64,000 nt of DNA from Moraxellaceae bacterium AER2_44_116 (GCA_006546595.1 VIAD01000009.1:68769-132768), one strand, 5' to 3'; counted from the first letter of the stretch, positions 24,844-35,205 are shown. Made by a program: numbers and translations. The notes: generated by a model not told the origin, from the letters alone.

Positions 24844-26769
24844 TCATTTCTCCAAAGAAACACGGCCTCGTAACGCAATATCAGCACGTAATTTATCGGC
24901 AAATTCTGGGATGCTCATGCTTCCTAAGTCTTTACCATCACGTGTGCGCACGGAGACTGTATTTTGTTCAACTTCACGATCCCCCACTACCAATAAGTAG
25001 GGAATCCGCTCAAGGGTTCGTTCACGGATTTTAAAGCCGATTTTTTCGTTTCTCAAGTCGCTAAGCACGCGAAACCCTTGTGCTTTGAGTTGATTTACGA
25101 ATTTTTGGCTGGCTTCTGCTTGGTGATCGGTAATATTCATCACCACTGCCTGCACGGGCGCGAGCCACGGCGGCAACAAGCCTGCATAATGTTCGATTAA
25201 CACACCAATAAAGCGTTCGAAAGACCCTAAAATCGCCCGATGTAACATGACAGGGGGACGACGTGTATTGTCTTCAGCCACAAAACTGGCATCTAAGCGT
25301 GTCGGCAAATTAAAATCGAGCTGTAGTGTACCACACTGCCACACGCGGCCAAGACAGTCTTTTAATGAAAATTCGATTTTTGGCCCATAGAACGCGCCTT
25401 CACCGGGTTGTAACTCCCAATCAAGGCCTGCATCGTTCAATGCTTTTGCCATTGCGGCTTCGGCATTGTCCCATAATTCGTCACTGCCCACACGTTTTGC
25501 TGGACGGGTTGATAATTTCAAGGCGACTTCATCAAAACCAAAGTCTTTATAAACTTGCAAGGTTAACGCGATAAAATCAGCTGCCTCTTTACCAATTTGT
25601 TCTTCCGTACAGAAGATATGAGCATCATCTTGGGTAAATCCACGGACGCGCATTAAGCCATGCAACGAGCCAGATGGTTCATTACGATGACACGCGCCAA
25701 ACTCAGCCAAACGCAAAGGCAAGTCACGATAGCTTTTTAGCCCTTGATTAAAAATTTGCACATGACATGGGCAATTCATGGGTTTAATGGCGTAATCGCG
25801 GCTTTCTGAATGGGTGGTAAACATATTATCGGCATAGTTCGACCAGTGACCAGAACGTTCCCACAACACGCGATCCACGACTTGGGGTGTTTTGACTTCT
25901 AAATAGCCATTATCACGTTGTACTTGACGCATATATTGCTCAAGCACTTGGTACATCGTCCAACCATTGGGGTGCCAAAAGACCATGCCCGGTGCTTCTT
26001 CTTGGACATGGAACAAACCAAGTTGTTTACCCAATTTACGGTGGTCGCGCTTACCTGCTTCTTCTAAACGCATCAGGTAGGCTTGCAAATCTTTTTTGTT
26101 TGCCCAGCAAGTGCCATAAACGCGTTGGAGCATGGCGTTGTTGCTATCACCGCGCCAATACGCACCCGCTACTTTCATTAATTTAAAGGCTTTTAGTTTG
26201 CCGAGTGATGGCACATGGGGCCCACGACATAAGTCGATAAAATCATTTTGTTGATAAAACGATAAATCTTCTTCACCGGGAATACTGCTAATAATTTCGA
26301 CTTTGTATTGTTCGCCCATGTTTTCAAATAATTTGATGGCATCAGGACGGGACATCACGGAACGAACGACTGGGGTATCTTTGGCTGCTAAATCTTCCAT
26401 GCGTTTTTCGATTTTTGCCAAATCATCCATGGTAAATGAACGCTCAAAGGCAAAATCATAAAAAAAGCCATCTTCAATGACAGGGCCAATAGTCACTTGT
26501 GCCGTTGGGAATAATTCTTTTACCGCCATCGCCAACAAATGAGCGCAAGAATGGCGTAATATTTCTAAAGCATCGCTATCTTTTTCGGTAACAATACTGA
26601 GTTTTATATCTTCATTAATAATATAAGACGTATCAACTAATTCACCATTAACGCGACCCGCAACGGCGGCTTTGGCTAAACCCGCGCCAATATTCGCGGC
26701 AACATCGGCAATAGAAACAGCATGGTCAAACGCACGCTGCGACCCATCGGGCAGTGTAATTACAGGCAT
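24844..26769 (-). CDS. thrS: Threonine-tRNA ligase
   Basis: The 641-residue class II synthetase has a TGS domain (residues 1-60), an editing domain with HSCAHLLAMAVKELFP (HxxxH) near residue 73, the catalytic core with PMNCPCHVQIF and RVRGFTQDDAHIFC, and the C-terminal anticodon-binding domain (LIEHYAGLLPPWLAPVQAVV). Zinc-binding Cys and His residues are present. It charges tRNA-Thr and removes mischarged serine. It is the first gene of the translation operon and its stop overlaps the infC start region. In E. coli ThrS represses its own message by binding tRNA-like structures in the leader; a 239-base leader region is available here, but I could not fold a matching operator by eye. Confidence 0.98.
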   Translation of the reverse strand: MPVITLPDGSQRAFDHAVSIADVAANIGAGLAKAAVAGRVNGELVDTSYIINEDIKLSIVTEKDSDALEILRHSCAHLLAMAVKELFPTAQVTIGPVIEDGFFYDFAFERSFTMDDLAKIEKRMEDLAAKDTPVVRSVMSRPDAIKLFENMGEQYKVEIISSIPGEEDLSFYQQNDFIDLCRGPHVPSLGKLKAFKLMKVAGAYWRGDSNNAMLQRVYGTCWANKKDLQAYLMRLEEAGKRDHRKLGKQLGLFHVQEEAPGMVFWHPNGWTMYQVLEQYMRQVQRDNGYLEVKTPQVVDRVLWERSGHWSNYADNMFTTHSESRDYAIKPMNCPCHVQIFNQGLKSYRDLPLRLAEFGACHRNEPSGSLHGLMRVRGFTQDDAHIFCTEEQIGKEAADFIALTLQVYKDFGFDEVALKLSTRPAKRVGSDELWDNAEAAMAKALNDAGLDWELQPGEGAFYGPKIEFSLKDCLGRVWQCGTLQLDFNLPTRLDASFVAEDNTRRPPVMLHRAILGSFERFIGVLIEHYAGLLPPWLAPVQAVVMNITDHQAEASQKFVNQLKAQGFRVLSDLRNEKIGFKIRERTLERIPYLLVVGDREVEQNTVSVRTRDGKDLGSMSIPEFADKLRADIALRGRVSLEK

Positions 26770-26964
26770 TTTATGTTTTCCTAGTAGGCTATCTTTTAGC
26801 AGTGGTGACTAACACAAATAGTCACATAACGTCGAGATCGCGCCAACAACAAGACTTTTCTAAGGTTTTATCAGCATCATCACTCATACATGGAGTGTTT
26901 CTTAATACCAATTCGGCGATAGAATCAACAAGGCGGCGAGAGGTTGCGAGTCTAGCGAAAGTTA

Positions 26965-26989
26965 CGATTAAGTGCAAAGATATTGTCAA
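26965..26989 (-). promoter_or_regulatory. Weak promoter candidate for thrS operon
   Basis: TTGACA on the minus strand (26989-26984) is a perfect -35. The best -10 (TAACTT, 19 bases on) is poor. It lies in the 239-base gap between tamB and thrS. Confidence 0.3.
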
Positions 26990-27008
26990 TCACGTCGTCA
27001 ACAAATCG

Positions 27009-30000
27009 CTAAAACTTAAAGTTATAAAATAAATCTAAGGCACTTTCGAGTGACGACACGGCTTCTAGATACACACTTTTGTTTAATTTATAACGTAATG
27101 TCACTTTGTTAACAGGTGTAAATACCCCTACGCCATAACGTAAATATAAACGCGGACTTAAATACCCTGATACGGTAAAACGCGTGTCATCACCACTGCC
27201 TTCAGCATCTAAAGTGACGTTTTTAACACCTAAAGCATTGCCTATATCGCCTGCAATACCTTGTCCGCCTTTAATGCCTAAGCTAAGAGCCGCCGATGCT
27301 AATAATGCCGTATCATTACCGCCACCTCCTAGATTCAATTGTCCTTCCTGATACAGTGGTCGGCCTAGCAATAAATAGCCGAGCATTTCATCTTGTGTCA
27401 TCGCGGTATCGGCAAATAGCGTCAGGGTTGGTGCATTAGCACGACCTTCAACACGGACACCAACGACTTTACTATCGACCTCTTTGATCGCTTCAATGTC
27501 CAATGCAGGCTGAGTAATAGAACCTGCAAATAACAAACCGCCACGCCGAATTTGTAGATTTTGACCATACGCTTCGTATTTTGCTTCTTTATCCAGCTTG
27601 ATTTCGCCAATTGCTTGCATACCGCGTTGCTTTTGCTCTTGTAGGCGAATGTTGCCTGTCAATTTACTATCAAGGCCAAACCCTTGAAATAACACGTTAT
27701 CGGCTAACAACAAATCAATATCAGCATTGATGTCCCACTGGCGCATAACTTTGGCAATTTTAAGGCGATCTTTCGCATTTAAGTCAATTACCTGCACATC
27801 TGCGGATAAGGGAATGGCTTTATCCGATAAAATTTGTGGCCGTAAAATAGCATCTTCCACTTTAGCCTTACCTTTAATATCCACATAATAAGGCTTAACC
27901 AGAATATCTAAATCAGGGCTAACTTTTGCTTTAAACAACGGTTTTTGCTTAAATTCCAATTTTTCGCCGTCAAACTTAAGCTTCATGGAGGGTTCTTCGC
28001 CAGACCAATCTATTTTTCCCGCTAACTTCGCTAAACCTTCACCGCTATTAAGTTGACCTGTCATTGACGCTTCTTTGCCCCGAATACTGGCATTGATATT
28101 GGTATGAGTGAGATTAATAGGGGTATTTTTGGCAGCCGCCTCACCTTCAAGCAAGCTAAATTCACCATAAAAATCAGGACGGGTAATAGGCCCGCTTAAA
28201 CCGCCCGAAAGATTCATTTCCCCCGTTAAATGCTGCATCGCAGGTAAAAACGGTTTGAGAATAGCCAAGTTGACTTTTTCTAATAGCATCGCGCCATTAA
28301 TGGTATAAGGTTTATCTTCAGGTTGAATGCGTGCTTCGATATAACCTTGACCCATATTGGGTGCTTGCATATCAAAACGAAACTTAATCTGATGATCGAC
28401 TTCCGTGTTAGCAGCCAAACGCAACTGGTGATAAGGCAGTGTTAATGGCTCGTCATCGTCACGACTCAACCCGATTGCGCCGTTATCGGTGATTAACTCT
28501 AATTTCAAATCGGGTGCTTGGTTAACGAGCCAATTTAATTCAACATTACCTTGTAATACCCCTTGCCATGCCAAACCTTCAGGAAAAACAGCAGATAATC
28601 GACTGATTTCTAACTGACTTAAATCAATATGTGCATGTGCGGATTGAGGGCTTGCTTCTGTTATATCGCGGCCACAGAGTTGAGCTTGTTCAGCCAACCA
28701 ACAATGAGGGGCTAAGGTAATTTTTTTCTCACGCTGTTGCCAATTTACCGCAAACGGCGCGGTTAATTGCCACAAGAAGTCGCCGACTTCAACCGTCCCA
28801 GCTTGCTTTTCTCCTTGCCAATTAAATTGATTATCCAATCCACCCAGTAAAACACCTTCGGCTGTGACAGGTTTTGCTATCATTTGCCATGAGATTTGAT
28901 GTGCGGCTCGTGTGCCTTCGAGAACCAATCCAAACTCAGGAAGCACGCGATTCATGGCATGGATATTTTGCGCGCTGACTTGTAAAAAACCTGCACCTTC
29001 GCCTAATTCTGGCAACGTACCACTCACACTGACACTGTTTAAGCCCATATCTTGAAATTGTAATTGCTCGCCTGATAAATTTAAGGTTAGCGCGGGTGCT
29101 TTTTTAGCACCTTGCAAGACAATAACACCCGACACTTGCCCTTGTAGTCGTGAATCTAACGCCGTTAAATCGCTGAGTTGATTATCGACCGTGACATCCC
29201 ATACTTCACGTAATCCACCTTCTATACCGAGATGATTCTTACCCCAATCAACACTGACTTGATGCGCTTGAAACAGGGGTAACTGACCCGCAGGTTGTAG
29301 CTCAAGATGCAAATCACCACTCGCTTGTAATGGCAACGCTTTGAGGTCGCCTTGTAGGCTAGTTTGCATAAACTCTAATTGCTGTTGATGGCTACGCCAA
29401 ATGCCTGAACTTTTAGTATTACCTGTTAACCGTGCTGGCCAATTTGGCAGCCAATAGTTTGTTTGAAAGTCATCCAATTGAATATTGGCTTCCCATGCTA
29501 AACCTTTCTGCCATGATAGCTGACCATCCGCCTGTATATGCCCCGCCACACCTTGATAATCTAAATGCTCGAAATTAAATTGCTGTTTAGTGCCTTGACC
29601 GATAATTTGCCATTGCCCTTGAGGTGTTTTTGGCGTTGTCGTTACCGTCTTCACCGTTAATTGATAACGTTGAGGTGTGCCTTGAACGTTTAATTGACCA
29701 CTTTGGCTTTGCACCAAGCCCAAGCCTTGCAAACGACGATCAATATTTTTCCAATTAAAATCGAGTCGCTGTCCTTGGTCAAATTGCCACGGCCATGCCT
29801 TGCTCTTGAGACGTGCTTGCCATTGTTCGTTATTGAGCCATTTTGTGGTTAATGTTAAATCTGAACCTGTTTGCGTGGCGAAACCTTGACTTTGCAACTG
29901 TCCAGTTAGCACGGGTAAATACGGCGCAGCGATTGGCCATTGACGCGCAGGCACAACGTTATGCCATTGACTGATGAGATCCCAAGCGATTTTTTTCTGC

Positions 30001-31025
30001 CAACTGACATCACCCTCAACGCGTAATAATCCGCCTAACACGGTACGAGCTTCCAAAGGGAGAAAATGCAAGGTATGCCAATCTGTTTCCGCAAAGGCTC
30101 GATATTCACCCTGAGGAAAAAGCTTACCTTTTAAGTCAGTGATGACACTGAGTGCCAAACCCTGTTTATTCCCACGAATAATCACCTGTCCATGACGACT
30201 GCTTAATGCATGTTGTGTCAGCCAAGGTAATTGAATATTGCCCCAACGCACAGAGCCCTGATAAGCCAATTGTGGATTGAGCAAATTCACCGTTGTTTGT
30301 AAAGTGACAGGAAAGCTTTTAGCCGACACCAACGCCACATTCAGCGAGGACAAATCACCACTTAACGTGGTTTTTAATGATTTCAGTTGTTTTTGTTGCC
30401 AAAAATTCGCTTGAAAAACCCCACGCGCTTGAAGCGGATAATTATCTTTAAAATTTAATTTGCCCTGTAATTGTGTCGCAAACGCAGGATGCTTGAAGCC
30501 TAACGAATCAATATTGAGTTGGGTATGATGCCAAGCCCCCTGCAAACTGAGCCGTGAAATCGGAATAATAAAGCCGCGTTTATCAATCCATGACTGCGTC
30601 AATTCACCGTCGGCTAAAATCAAGCGAATAGGTAAATTAAGATATTTAAGCTTCGTTGGCTTGGGATTGGGCGGGCCAATAAACACCAAACTAACTTTAT
30701 TCCCGTTGAGACGATCAATAAATAACTCACCGCGCAACAAGCTCGCCCACGTCAATTTAAGCTCTAATGTTTCAGCATTAAGATAAAATATTTTGCCCGT
30801 GAAACGAAATTTTTTGAGAGAAATGCCATCAACCAACGAACCACTGACCACCTCAAAACGCACCATTTTTTGCTGTTGTACGACTTTCTCTAATAGCCAA
30901 CGTGATCCACTCACCGACGCAGCCAATAACACAATCGTCAGCCATAACACGAATACCAATACGAGCACCGCCACCACCAGATGACTACTGCCTCGCCAAA
31001 GTACTGTTGCCGATTTTTTCAACAT
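27009..31025 (-). CDS. tamB: Translocation and assembly module protein TamB
   Basis: The 1,338-residue AsmA/DUF490-family protein has one N-terminal inner-membrane helix (about residues 12-35), a very long periplasmic beta-helical body, and the conserved TamB C-terminal domain ending with an aromatic residue after alternating strands (ALDLFYNFKF). Motifs near the end such as LRYGVGVFTPVNKVTLRY match the domain that contacts TamA. With TamA it spans the periplasm and helps place outer-membrane proteins; a phospholipid-transport role is also proposed for the family. It starts 15 bases after tamA ends, so the pair is one operon. The length is near that of the E. coli protein (about 1,260). Confidence 0.96.
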   Translation of the reverse strand: MLKKSATVLWRGSSHLVVAVLVLVFVLWLTIVLLAASVSGSRWLLEKVVQQQKMVRFEVVSGSLVDGISLKKFRFTGKIFYLNAETLELKLTWASLLRGELFIDRLNGNKVSLVFIGPPNPKPTKLKYLNLPIRLILADGELTQSWIDKRGFIIPISRLSLQGAWHHTQLNIDSLGFKHPAFATQLQGKLNFKDNYPLQARGVFQANFWQQKQLKSLKTTLSGDLSSLNVALVSAKSFPVTLQTTVNLLNPQLAYQGSVRWGNIQLPWLTQHALSSRHGQVIIRGNKQGLALSVITDLKGKLFPQGEYRAFAETDWHTLHFLPLEARTVLGGLLRVEGDVSWQKKIAWDLISQWHNVVPARQWPIAAPYLPVLTGQLQSQGFATQTGSDLTLTTKWLNNEQWQARLKSKAWPWQFDQGQRLDFNWKNIDRRLQGLGLVQSQSGQLNVQGTPQRYQLTVKTVTTTPKTPQGQWQIIGQGTKQQFNFEHLDYQGVAGHIQADGQLSWQKGLAWEANIQLDDFQTNYWLPNWPARLTGNTKSSGIWRSHQQQLEFMQTSLQGDLKALPLQASGDLHLELQPAGQLPLFQAHQVSVDWGKNHLGIEGGLREVWDVTVDNQLSDLTALDSRLQGQVSGVIVLQGAKKAPALTLNLSGEQLQFQDMGLNSVSVSGTLPELGEGAGFLQVSAQNIHAMNRVLPEFGLVLEGTRAAHQISWQMIAKPVTAEGVLLGGLDNQFNWQGEKQAGTVEVGDFLWQLTAPFAVNWQQREKKITLAPHCWLAEQAQLCGRDITEASPQSAHAHIDLSQLEISRLSAVFPEGLAWQGVLQGNVELNWLVNQAPDLKLELITDNGAIGLSRDDDEPLTLPYHQLRLAANTEVDHQIKFRFDMQAPNMGQGYIEARIQPEDKPYTINGAMLLEKVNLAILKPFLPAMQHLTGEMNLSGGLSGPITRPDFYGEFSLLEGEAAAKNTPINLTHTNINASIRGKEASMTGQLNSGEGLAKLAGKIDWSGEEPSMKLKFDGEKLEFKQKPLFKAKVSPDLDILVKPYYVDIKGKAKVEDAILRPQILSDKAIPLSADVQVIDLNAKDRLKIAKVMRQWDINADIDLLLADNVLFQGFGLDSKLTGNIRLQEQKQRGMQAIGEIKLDKEAKYEAYGQNLQIRRGGLLFAGSITQPALDIEAIKEVDSKVVGVRVEGRANAPTLTLFADTAMTQDEMLGYLLLGRPLYQEGQLNLGGGGNDTALLASAALSLGIKGGQGIAGDIGNALGVKNVTLDAEGSGDDTRFTVSGYLSPRLYLRYGVGVFTPVNKVTLRYKLNKSVYLEAVSSLESALDLFYNFKF

Positions 31026-31040
31026 ATAAGGCTTTCACGC

Positions 31041-32849
31041 TTATAAAGCGGGTCCCATAAAAAAATGAATCCGAGGGCTAGCACTTGTCTCTGAGACTCC
31101 CCATGCCATATCTAAACGTACAGGCCCTACAGGTGAAATCCAACGCACCCCCACACCTGTACCAACTTTTAAACTTTCACTGACCGCATCAAACGCGTTA
31201 CCCGTATCAACAAAAGTGGCTAATCGCCAGTGTGGGGTTAATTTGAAGGCATATTCAACACTACCCGATACAAGATTACTTGCGCCAATCACTTGGCCTG
31301 TACTATCTCGCGGTGACAAACTTTTATAGTCATAACCACGAACACTTTGATCGCCACCTGCATAAAAACGCATATTGAGGGGTACACTTTCAAAATCACT
31401 ACTCAAAATAGAGCCTATATCGGCACGCAAGCCTAATTGATGTCTATCAGCATAGGTACGTAACAATCGCCACCCTGCACGCAATGACAGCAAATCAGCA
31501 TCCGATAATAAATCAGGCGAAGCAAATTCAACTTGATAATATTGACGATCGCCACTACTTGGATCCGTTTTACTGCCTTTGGTACGCACGCGGCTAATGC
31601 CGTAACCCGGCAATAATAAGTCACTTTGGCCTTGTTCACCGTTGTCTTTGTTATACGACTCTCGGCTCCAACGAATAGACTCGTTAGTTTGCCAACCGCT
31701 ATCCCGTTTTTTCTGCCGTTCGATCCCCAAAATAGCATTTTTAATCAGCGTGTTATTATCAATATCCTCACGCTTAAAACCTGCGATAATTTGCAAGGTA
31801 TCATTAATGGGATGTCGCCACGGAATACCATAACGAAAGTCGATGGATTGCCTGACCTGTGAAATTTCACTGGTGATTTCAATACTATGACCATTTTCAT
31901 TTAACAGTGGTCTGCGCCATGCCAAGCTTAGACGTGCACCAATATCTGTCGCATAACCCGCCCCCAAATCGACTTGATTGGGCTTATCTGCCCCCAAAGT
32001 GACATTAATCGGGATCTCTTTATTTTCTGTGCTAGGGTCTGGGTCAGCACGTACCCGTACTTCGGTAAAATAACGACTATCGATCAACGCCCGATTAAAC
32101 TTGATGATTTTTTCCGCCTCATAAGGCTCGCCTTCATCAAAAGGAGCTAACTTTTCTAACAACGATAACTTGAGAGGTAACGGTTGACCTTCTTGCTTGT
32201 GACTAAAATGTACTTGGCCGAAACGGTAGCGAGTGCCACTGTCATAGTTCAGATTGATCTCAGCCGTTTGCGTCGGTTGGGTCACAGACACTTTATTCGT
32301 TGTCCATTTACCATCAAAATAACCACGCTCTAACGCCAAGTTTTGTACCAATGATTTAATACTTTCATAACGGCCATGATGAAAAATCTGCCCTTTTTTT
32401 AGGGGTAAACTCTCCAACAACGCAGTAAAAGCAATATCATTACTCGCCTCACTTTGTTTATCATAATTTAGGTTTAAGTCTGTAATAATGACAGGCGCGT
32501 TGGCTTTAACCGTTACGATTACTTGATTTTTTTCACGGCGAAATAGTGCTTCGCTTTGATAATAACCTACCGCTTCTGAGGCTTCACGAGTAGCTTTACG
32601 CAAACGTAACAAGGTTTCGCGCCAACTATTCAAATCGTCTTCCGTGAGTTGACCAATATACGCTTCTATGTTGGTTTTTAGCTCTCCCGTTACCCCTTCA
32701 ACACGCAGCGTTACGTCTTTACTGGTATCTTTGGTCAGTTTTTTGACATAGTTTTCAGAGAGGTTGAAGTCATCGTCCTCCGTTTTAGCGATTGCCAACA
32801 CACTGATAGACCACAACGAGATGATGAAAACAGAAGGCCACAGACGCAT
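31041..32849 (-). CDS. tamA: Translocation and assembly module outer-membrane protein TamA
   Basis: The 602-residue Omp85 protein has a signal peptide (to about residue 22), then three POTRA-like repeats (about residues 40-280) and a 16-strand beta-barrel. The barrel carries FYAGGDQSVRGYDY, the Omp85 motif that lies in the lid loop, and ends with an aromatic-containing last strand (RIHFFMGPAL). TamA inserts outer-membrane proteins together with TamB, the next gene. The upstream 355-base gap to the divergent MFS gene holds a MITE-like element. Confidence 0.96.
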   Translation of the reverse strand: MRLWPSVFIISLWSISVLAIAKTEDDDFNLSENYVKKLTKDTSKDVTLRVEGVTGELKTNIEAYIGQLTEDDLNSWRETLLRLRKATREASEAVGYYQSEALFRREKNQVIVTVKANAPVIITDLNLNYDKQSEASNDIAFTALLESLPLKKGQIFHHGRYESIKSLVQNLALERGYFDGKWTTNKVSVTQPTQTAEINLNYDSGTRYRFGQVHFSHKQEGQPLPLKLSLLEKLAPFDEGEPYEAEKIIKFNRALIDSRYFTEVRVRADPDPSTENKEIPINVTLGADKPNQVDLGAGYATDIGARLSLAWRRPLLNENGHSIEITSEISQVRQSIDFRYGIPWRHPINDTLQIIAGFKREDIDNNTLIKNAILGIERQKKRDSGWQTNESIRWSRESYNKDNGEQGQSDLLLPGYGISRVRTKGSKTDPSSGDRQYYQVEFASPDLLSDADLLSLRAGWRLLRTYADRHQLGLRADIGSILSSDFESVPLNMRFYAGGDQSVRGYDYKSLSPRDSTGQVIGASNLVSGSVEYAFKLTPHWRLATFVDTGNAFDAVSESLKVGTGVGVRWISPVGPVRLDMAWGVSETSASPRIHFFMGPAL

Positions 32850-32994
32850 TACGTCATCCTACTGACAAGACAAAGTCGAATAATAACGAATTTTTCTCAC
32901 AAACCGAAAAAATAGCACGTCAAATTACAAAATCACTGTGTTAACAAATAGTTCCCATCGTCTATGTATAGTGCTAGCCTCTGCCGCTGAAATC

Positions 32995-33093
32995 AGGACT
33001 TACGCATCGCGCCGCGATTAACGCGTTTTGTGAACATAAAGCGGCCTAAAGCGGCTGAAATGTGAATAAATAAGCGATAACTGCGTCAGTCCT
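32995..33093. mobile_element. 99-bp MITE-like element
   Basis: The ends AGGACTTACGCA (32995-33006) and TGCGTCAGTCCT (33082-33093) are near-perfect inverted repeats (11 of 12). The interior has no coding frame and contains a further hairpin-forming CGCGATTAACGCG. GACTTACGCA ends are seen on non-autonomous elements and insertion sequences in other bacteria. No transposase or clear target-site duplication is visible. It lies in the divergent gap between tamA and the MFS-acyltransferase gene. Confidence 0.55.
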
Positions 33094-33158
33094 AAGAGAT
33101 GTTTGAGACAAGTTGTCATCACACCTCAAGATGCTTTTTAATAAAATTAAACTAAAAC

Positions 33159-33175
33159 AGTACGTTATACGTACT
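33159..33175. promoter_or_regulatory. Perfect dyad ahead of MFS-acyltransferase gene
   Basis: AGTACGT-TAT-ACGTACT has perfect seven-base arms and is centred 38 bases before the start codon. It fits an operator or a short RNA hairpin; no binding protein can be named. Confidence 0.45.
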
Positions 33176-33204
33176 ACCAGCAAAAAACGCTGAGAGCAAA
33201 CACC

Positions 33205-35085
33205 ATGCACAATCAATTCGACCTGCTGAAAACAAAACGCTTTTTACCTTTTTTTTGCACTCAGTTTTTAGGGGCGTTTAACGATAACGTTTTTAAGCAA
33301 AGCTTAATTATTTTATTGGCGTTTAATGCTGCCAGTATGACTACGCTCTCACCGAGCATCTTAGCTAATTTATGTGCGGGTTTATTTATTTTACCGTTCT
33401 TTTTATTTTCCGCCACCGCTGGCCAACTTGCAGACAAATACGAAAAAACGCTACTCATAAAAATTATTAAAGCCTGTGAAGTCGGTATTATGTTGATTGC
33501 CGCGATTGGTTTTCATTTTCAGCAATTACCCTTACTACTCATCGCCTTATTTTTGATGGGTGTGCACTCTAGCGCGTTCGGACCTATTAAATATGCCATT
33601 TTGCCGCAAACATTAACCAAAAATGAATTAGTAGGTGGTAATGCTTTAGTTGAAACAGGCACATCTTTGGCTATTTTAATTGGCTCGATGTTAGGTGGAT
33701 TTTTAATTGCCCTTAAACCTGACGGTCGTGAATTTGTTTCTTGGGCTGTATTACTGATTGCCATTATTGGTTTTATTGTTAGTTGGAAAATTCCTAGAGC
33801 AGAATCAGCTAATAAAGACTTAGTCATCAACTGGAATCCTTTCTCTGAAACATGGCGTAATTTTATCTTTATTCGTCAAAATCGTACTGTTTTATTATCA
33901 ATTATGGGAATTTCTTGGTTTTGGTTTTATGGCGCAACGTTTTTAACGCAAATCCCTAATTATACTAAACAAGTCTTAGGTGGCGATGAACACGTTGTCA
34001 CCTTCTTATTGACGATTTTTTCGGTTGGCATTGGTTTAGGTTCATTACTGTGCGAAAGATTATCTGACAAAAAAGTGGAACTCGGTTTAGTGCCTTTTGG
34101 CTCAATTGGTTTAACCTGTTTTGGTGTCGATTTATATTTTGCTACGCATGGGTTACAACCTGAAACCACTACCACTTTTTTAGTCTTTATTCAAAATCCT
34201 ATACATTATCGGGTAATATTTGACTTACTCGGCATTGGTATTTTTGGTGGCTTTTATATTGTGCCTTTATATGCATTAGTACAAAGCCGATCTGAACCCA
34301 GTCACCGCGCTCGAACCATTGCTGGAAATAATATTGTTAATGCCTTTTTTATGGTGTTTTCGGCGATATTAGCGGTGATTTTATTAAACGTATTTCACTT
34401 TAGTATTTCTGAGTTGTTTTTAGCGACTGCTGTATTAAGTGCGATTGTCTCTATTTATATTTATACCTTAGTGCCTGAATTTTTTATGCGCTTTTTGATA
34501 TGGATATTTATGAGTTTCTTTTATAAAGTTAAAAAGACCCATACTCATCATATTCCCGATGAAGGTGCGTGTGTATTAGTCTGTAATCATGTCAGTTTTT
34601 ACGATGCGTTGATTTTAGCGACCGCGATTCGTCGTCCGCCACGCTTTGTTATGTATCACACCATATTTAACACACCGATTTTAGGTTTTATTTTTAGAAC
34701 TGCGAAAGCTATACCCATTGCGCCAATGAAAGAAGACCCTGTGTTATTAGAAAAAGCCTATGCAGAAATTGCCCAAGCCCTAAAAGACGGTGAAGTAGTA
34801 TTTATCTTTCCCGAAGGCCGTATTACCGATAATGGCGAGATGTACCCTTTCCGTAGTGGTATTACCCGTATTTTACAAGACACGCCTGTGCCTGTGATTC
34901 CCATTGCTTTACGCGGTATGTGGGGCAGTATTAGTAGTCGTAAAAACGGCGCAGCATTTCAGAAATTGCCACGGCGTTTACGGTCGCCTGTGGAAGTGAA
35001 TGTTGGCGAAGCCATTCAACCTGAACACGTTACGCCTGAGTTGTTGCAAGAAAAGGTCTTAGCGTTAAGGGGTGACTGGAAGTAG
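33205..35085 (+). CDS. MFS transporter fused to 1-acyl-glycerol-phosphate acyltransferase
   Basis: In this 626-residue fusion, residues about 1-415 form a 12-helix major facilitator domain resembling LplT, the lysophospholipid flippase (start FFCTQFLGAFNDNVFKQSL). Residues 430-626 are a PlsC-type acyltransferase with the catalytic NHVSFYDALILA (HX4D) and FPEGRITDNG blocks. In E. coli LplT and Aas act together to bring in and re-acylate lysophospholipids, and many bacteria fuse the parts. Here the AMP-binding acyl-ACP synthetase part of Aas is absent, so the acyl donor would have to be made by another enzyme. It is transcribed alone on the plus strand and converges on a LysR gene. Confidence 0.92.
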   Translation: MHNQFDLLKTKRFLPFFCTQFLGAFNDNVFKQSLIILLAFNAASMTTLSPSILANLCAGLFILPFFLFSATAGQLADKYEKTLLIKIIKACEVGIMLIAAIGFHFQQLPLLLIALFLMGVHSSAFGPIKYAILPQTLTKNELVGGNALVETGTSLAILIGSMLGGFLIALKPDGREFVSWAVLLIAIIGFIVSWKIPRAESANKDLVINWNPFSETWRNFIFIRQNRTVLLSIMGISWFWFYGATFLTQIPNYTKQVLGGDEHVVTFLLTIFSVGIGLGSLLCERLSDKKVELGLVPFGSIGLTCFGVDLYFATHGLQPETTTTFLVFIQNPIHYRVIFDLLGIGIFGGFYIVPLYALVQSRSEPSHRARTIAGNNIVNAFFMVFSAILAVILLNVFHFSISELFLATAVLSAIVSIYIYTLVPEFFMRFLIWIFMSFFYKVKKTHTHHIPDEGACVLVCNHVSFYDALILATAIRRPPRFVMYHTIFNTPILGFIFRTAKAIPIAPMKEDPVLLEKAYAEIAQALKDGEVVFIFPEGRITDNGEMYPFRSGITRILQDTPVPVIPIALRGMWGSISSRKNGAAFQKLPRRLRSPVEVNVGEAIQPEHVTPELLQEKVLALRGDWK

Positions 35086-35170
35086 CCACATCAATAACGA
35101 AAGCCTCTGATTGCACGATGAATGCCCTACAATCGTCCACATCACAGTTAATGCCTCTAAAAATATGACG

Positions 35171-35205
35171 TTAGATTAGCTTCTGTTGACACTTGCCTAA
35201 TCTAA
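35171..35205. repeat. Nine-base hairpin after MFS-acyltransferase gene
   Basis: TTAGATTAG (35171-35179) pairs perfectly with CTAATCTAA (35197-35205). It has no T-run and lies just before the larger palindrome. Confidence 0.5.
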
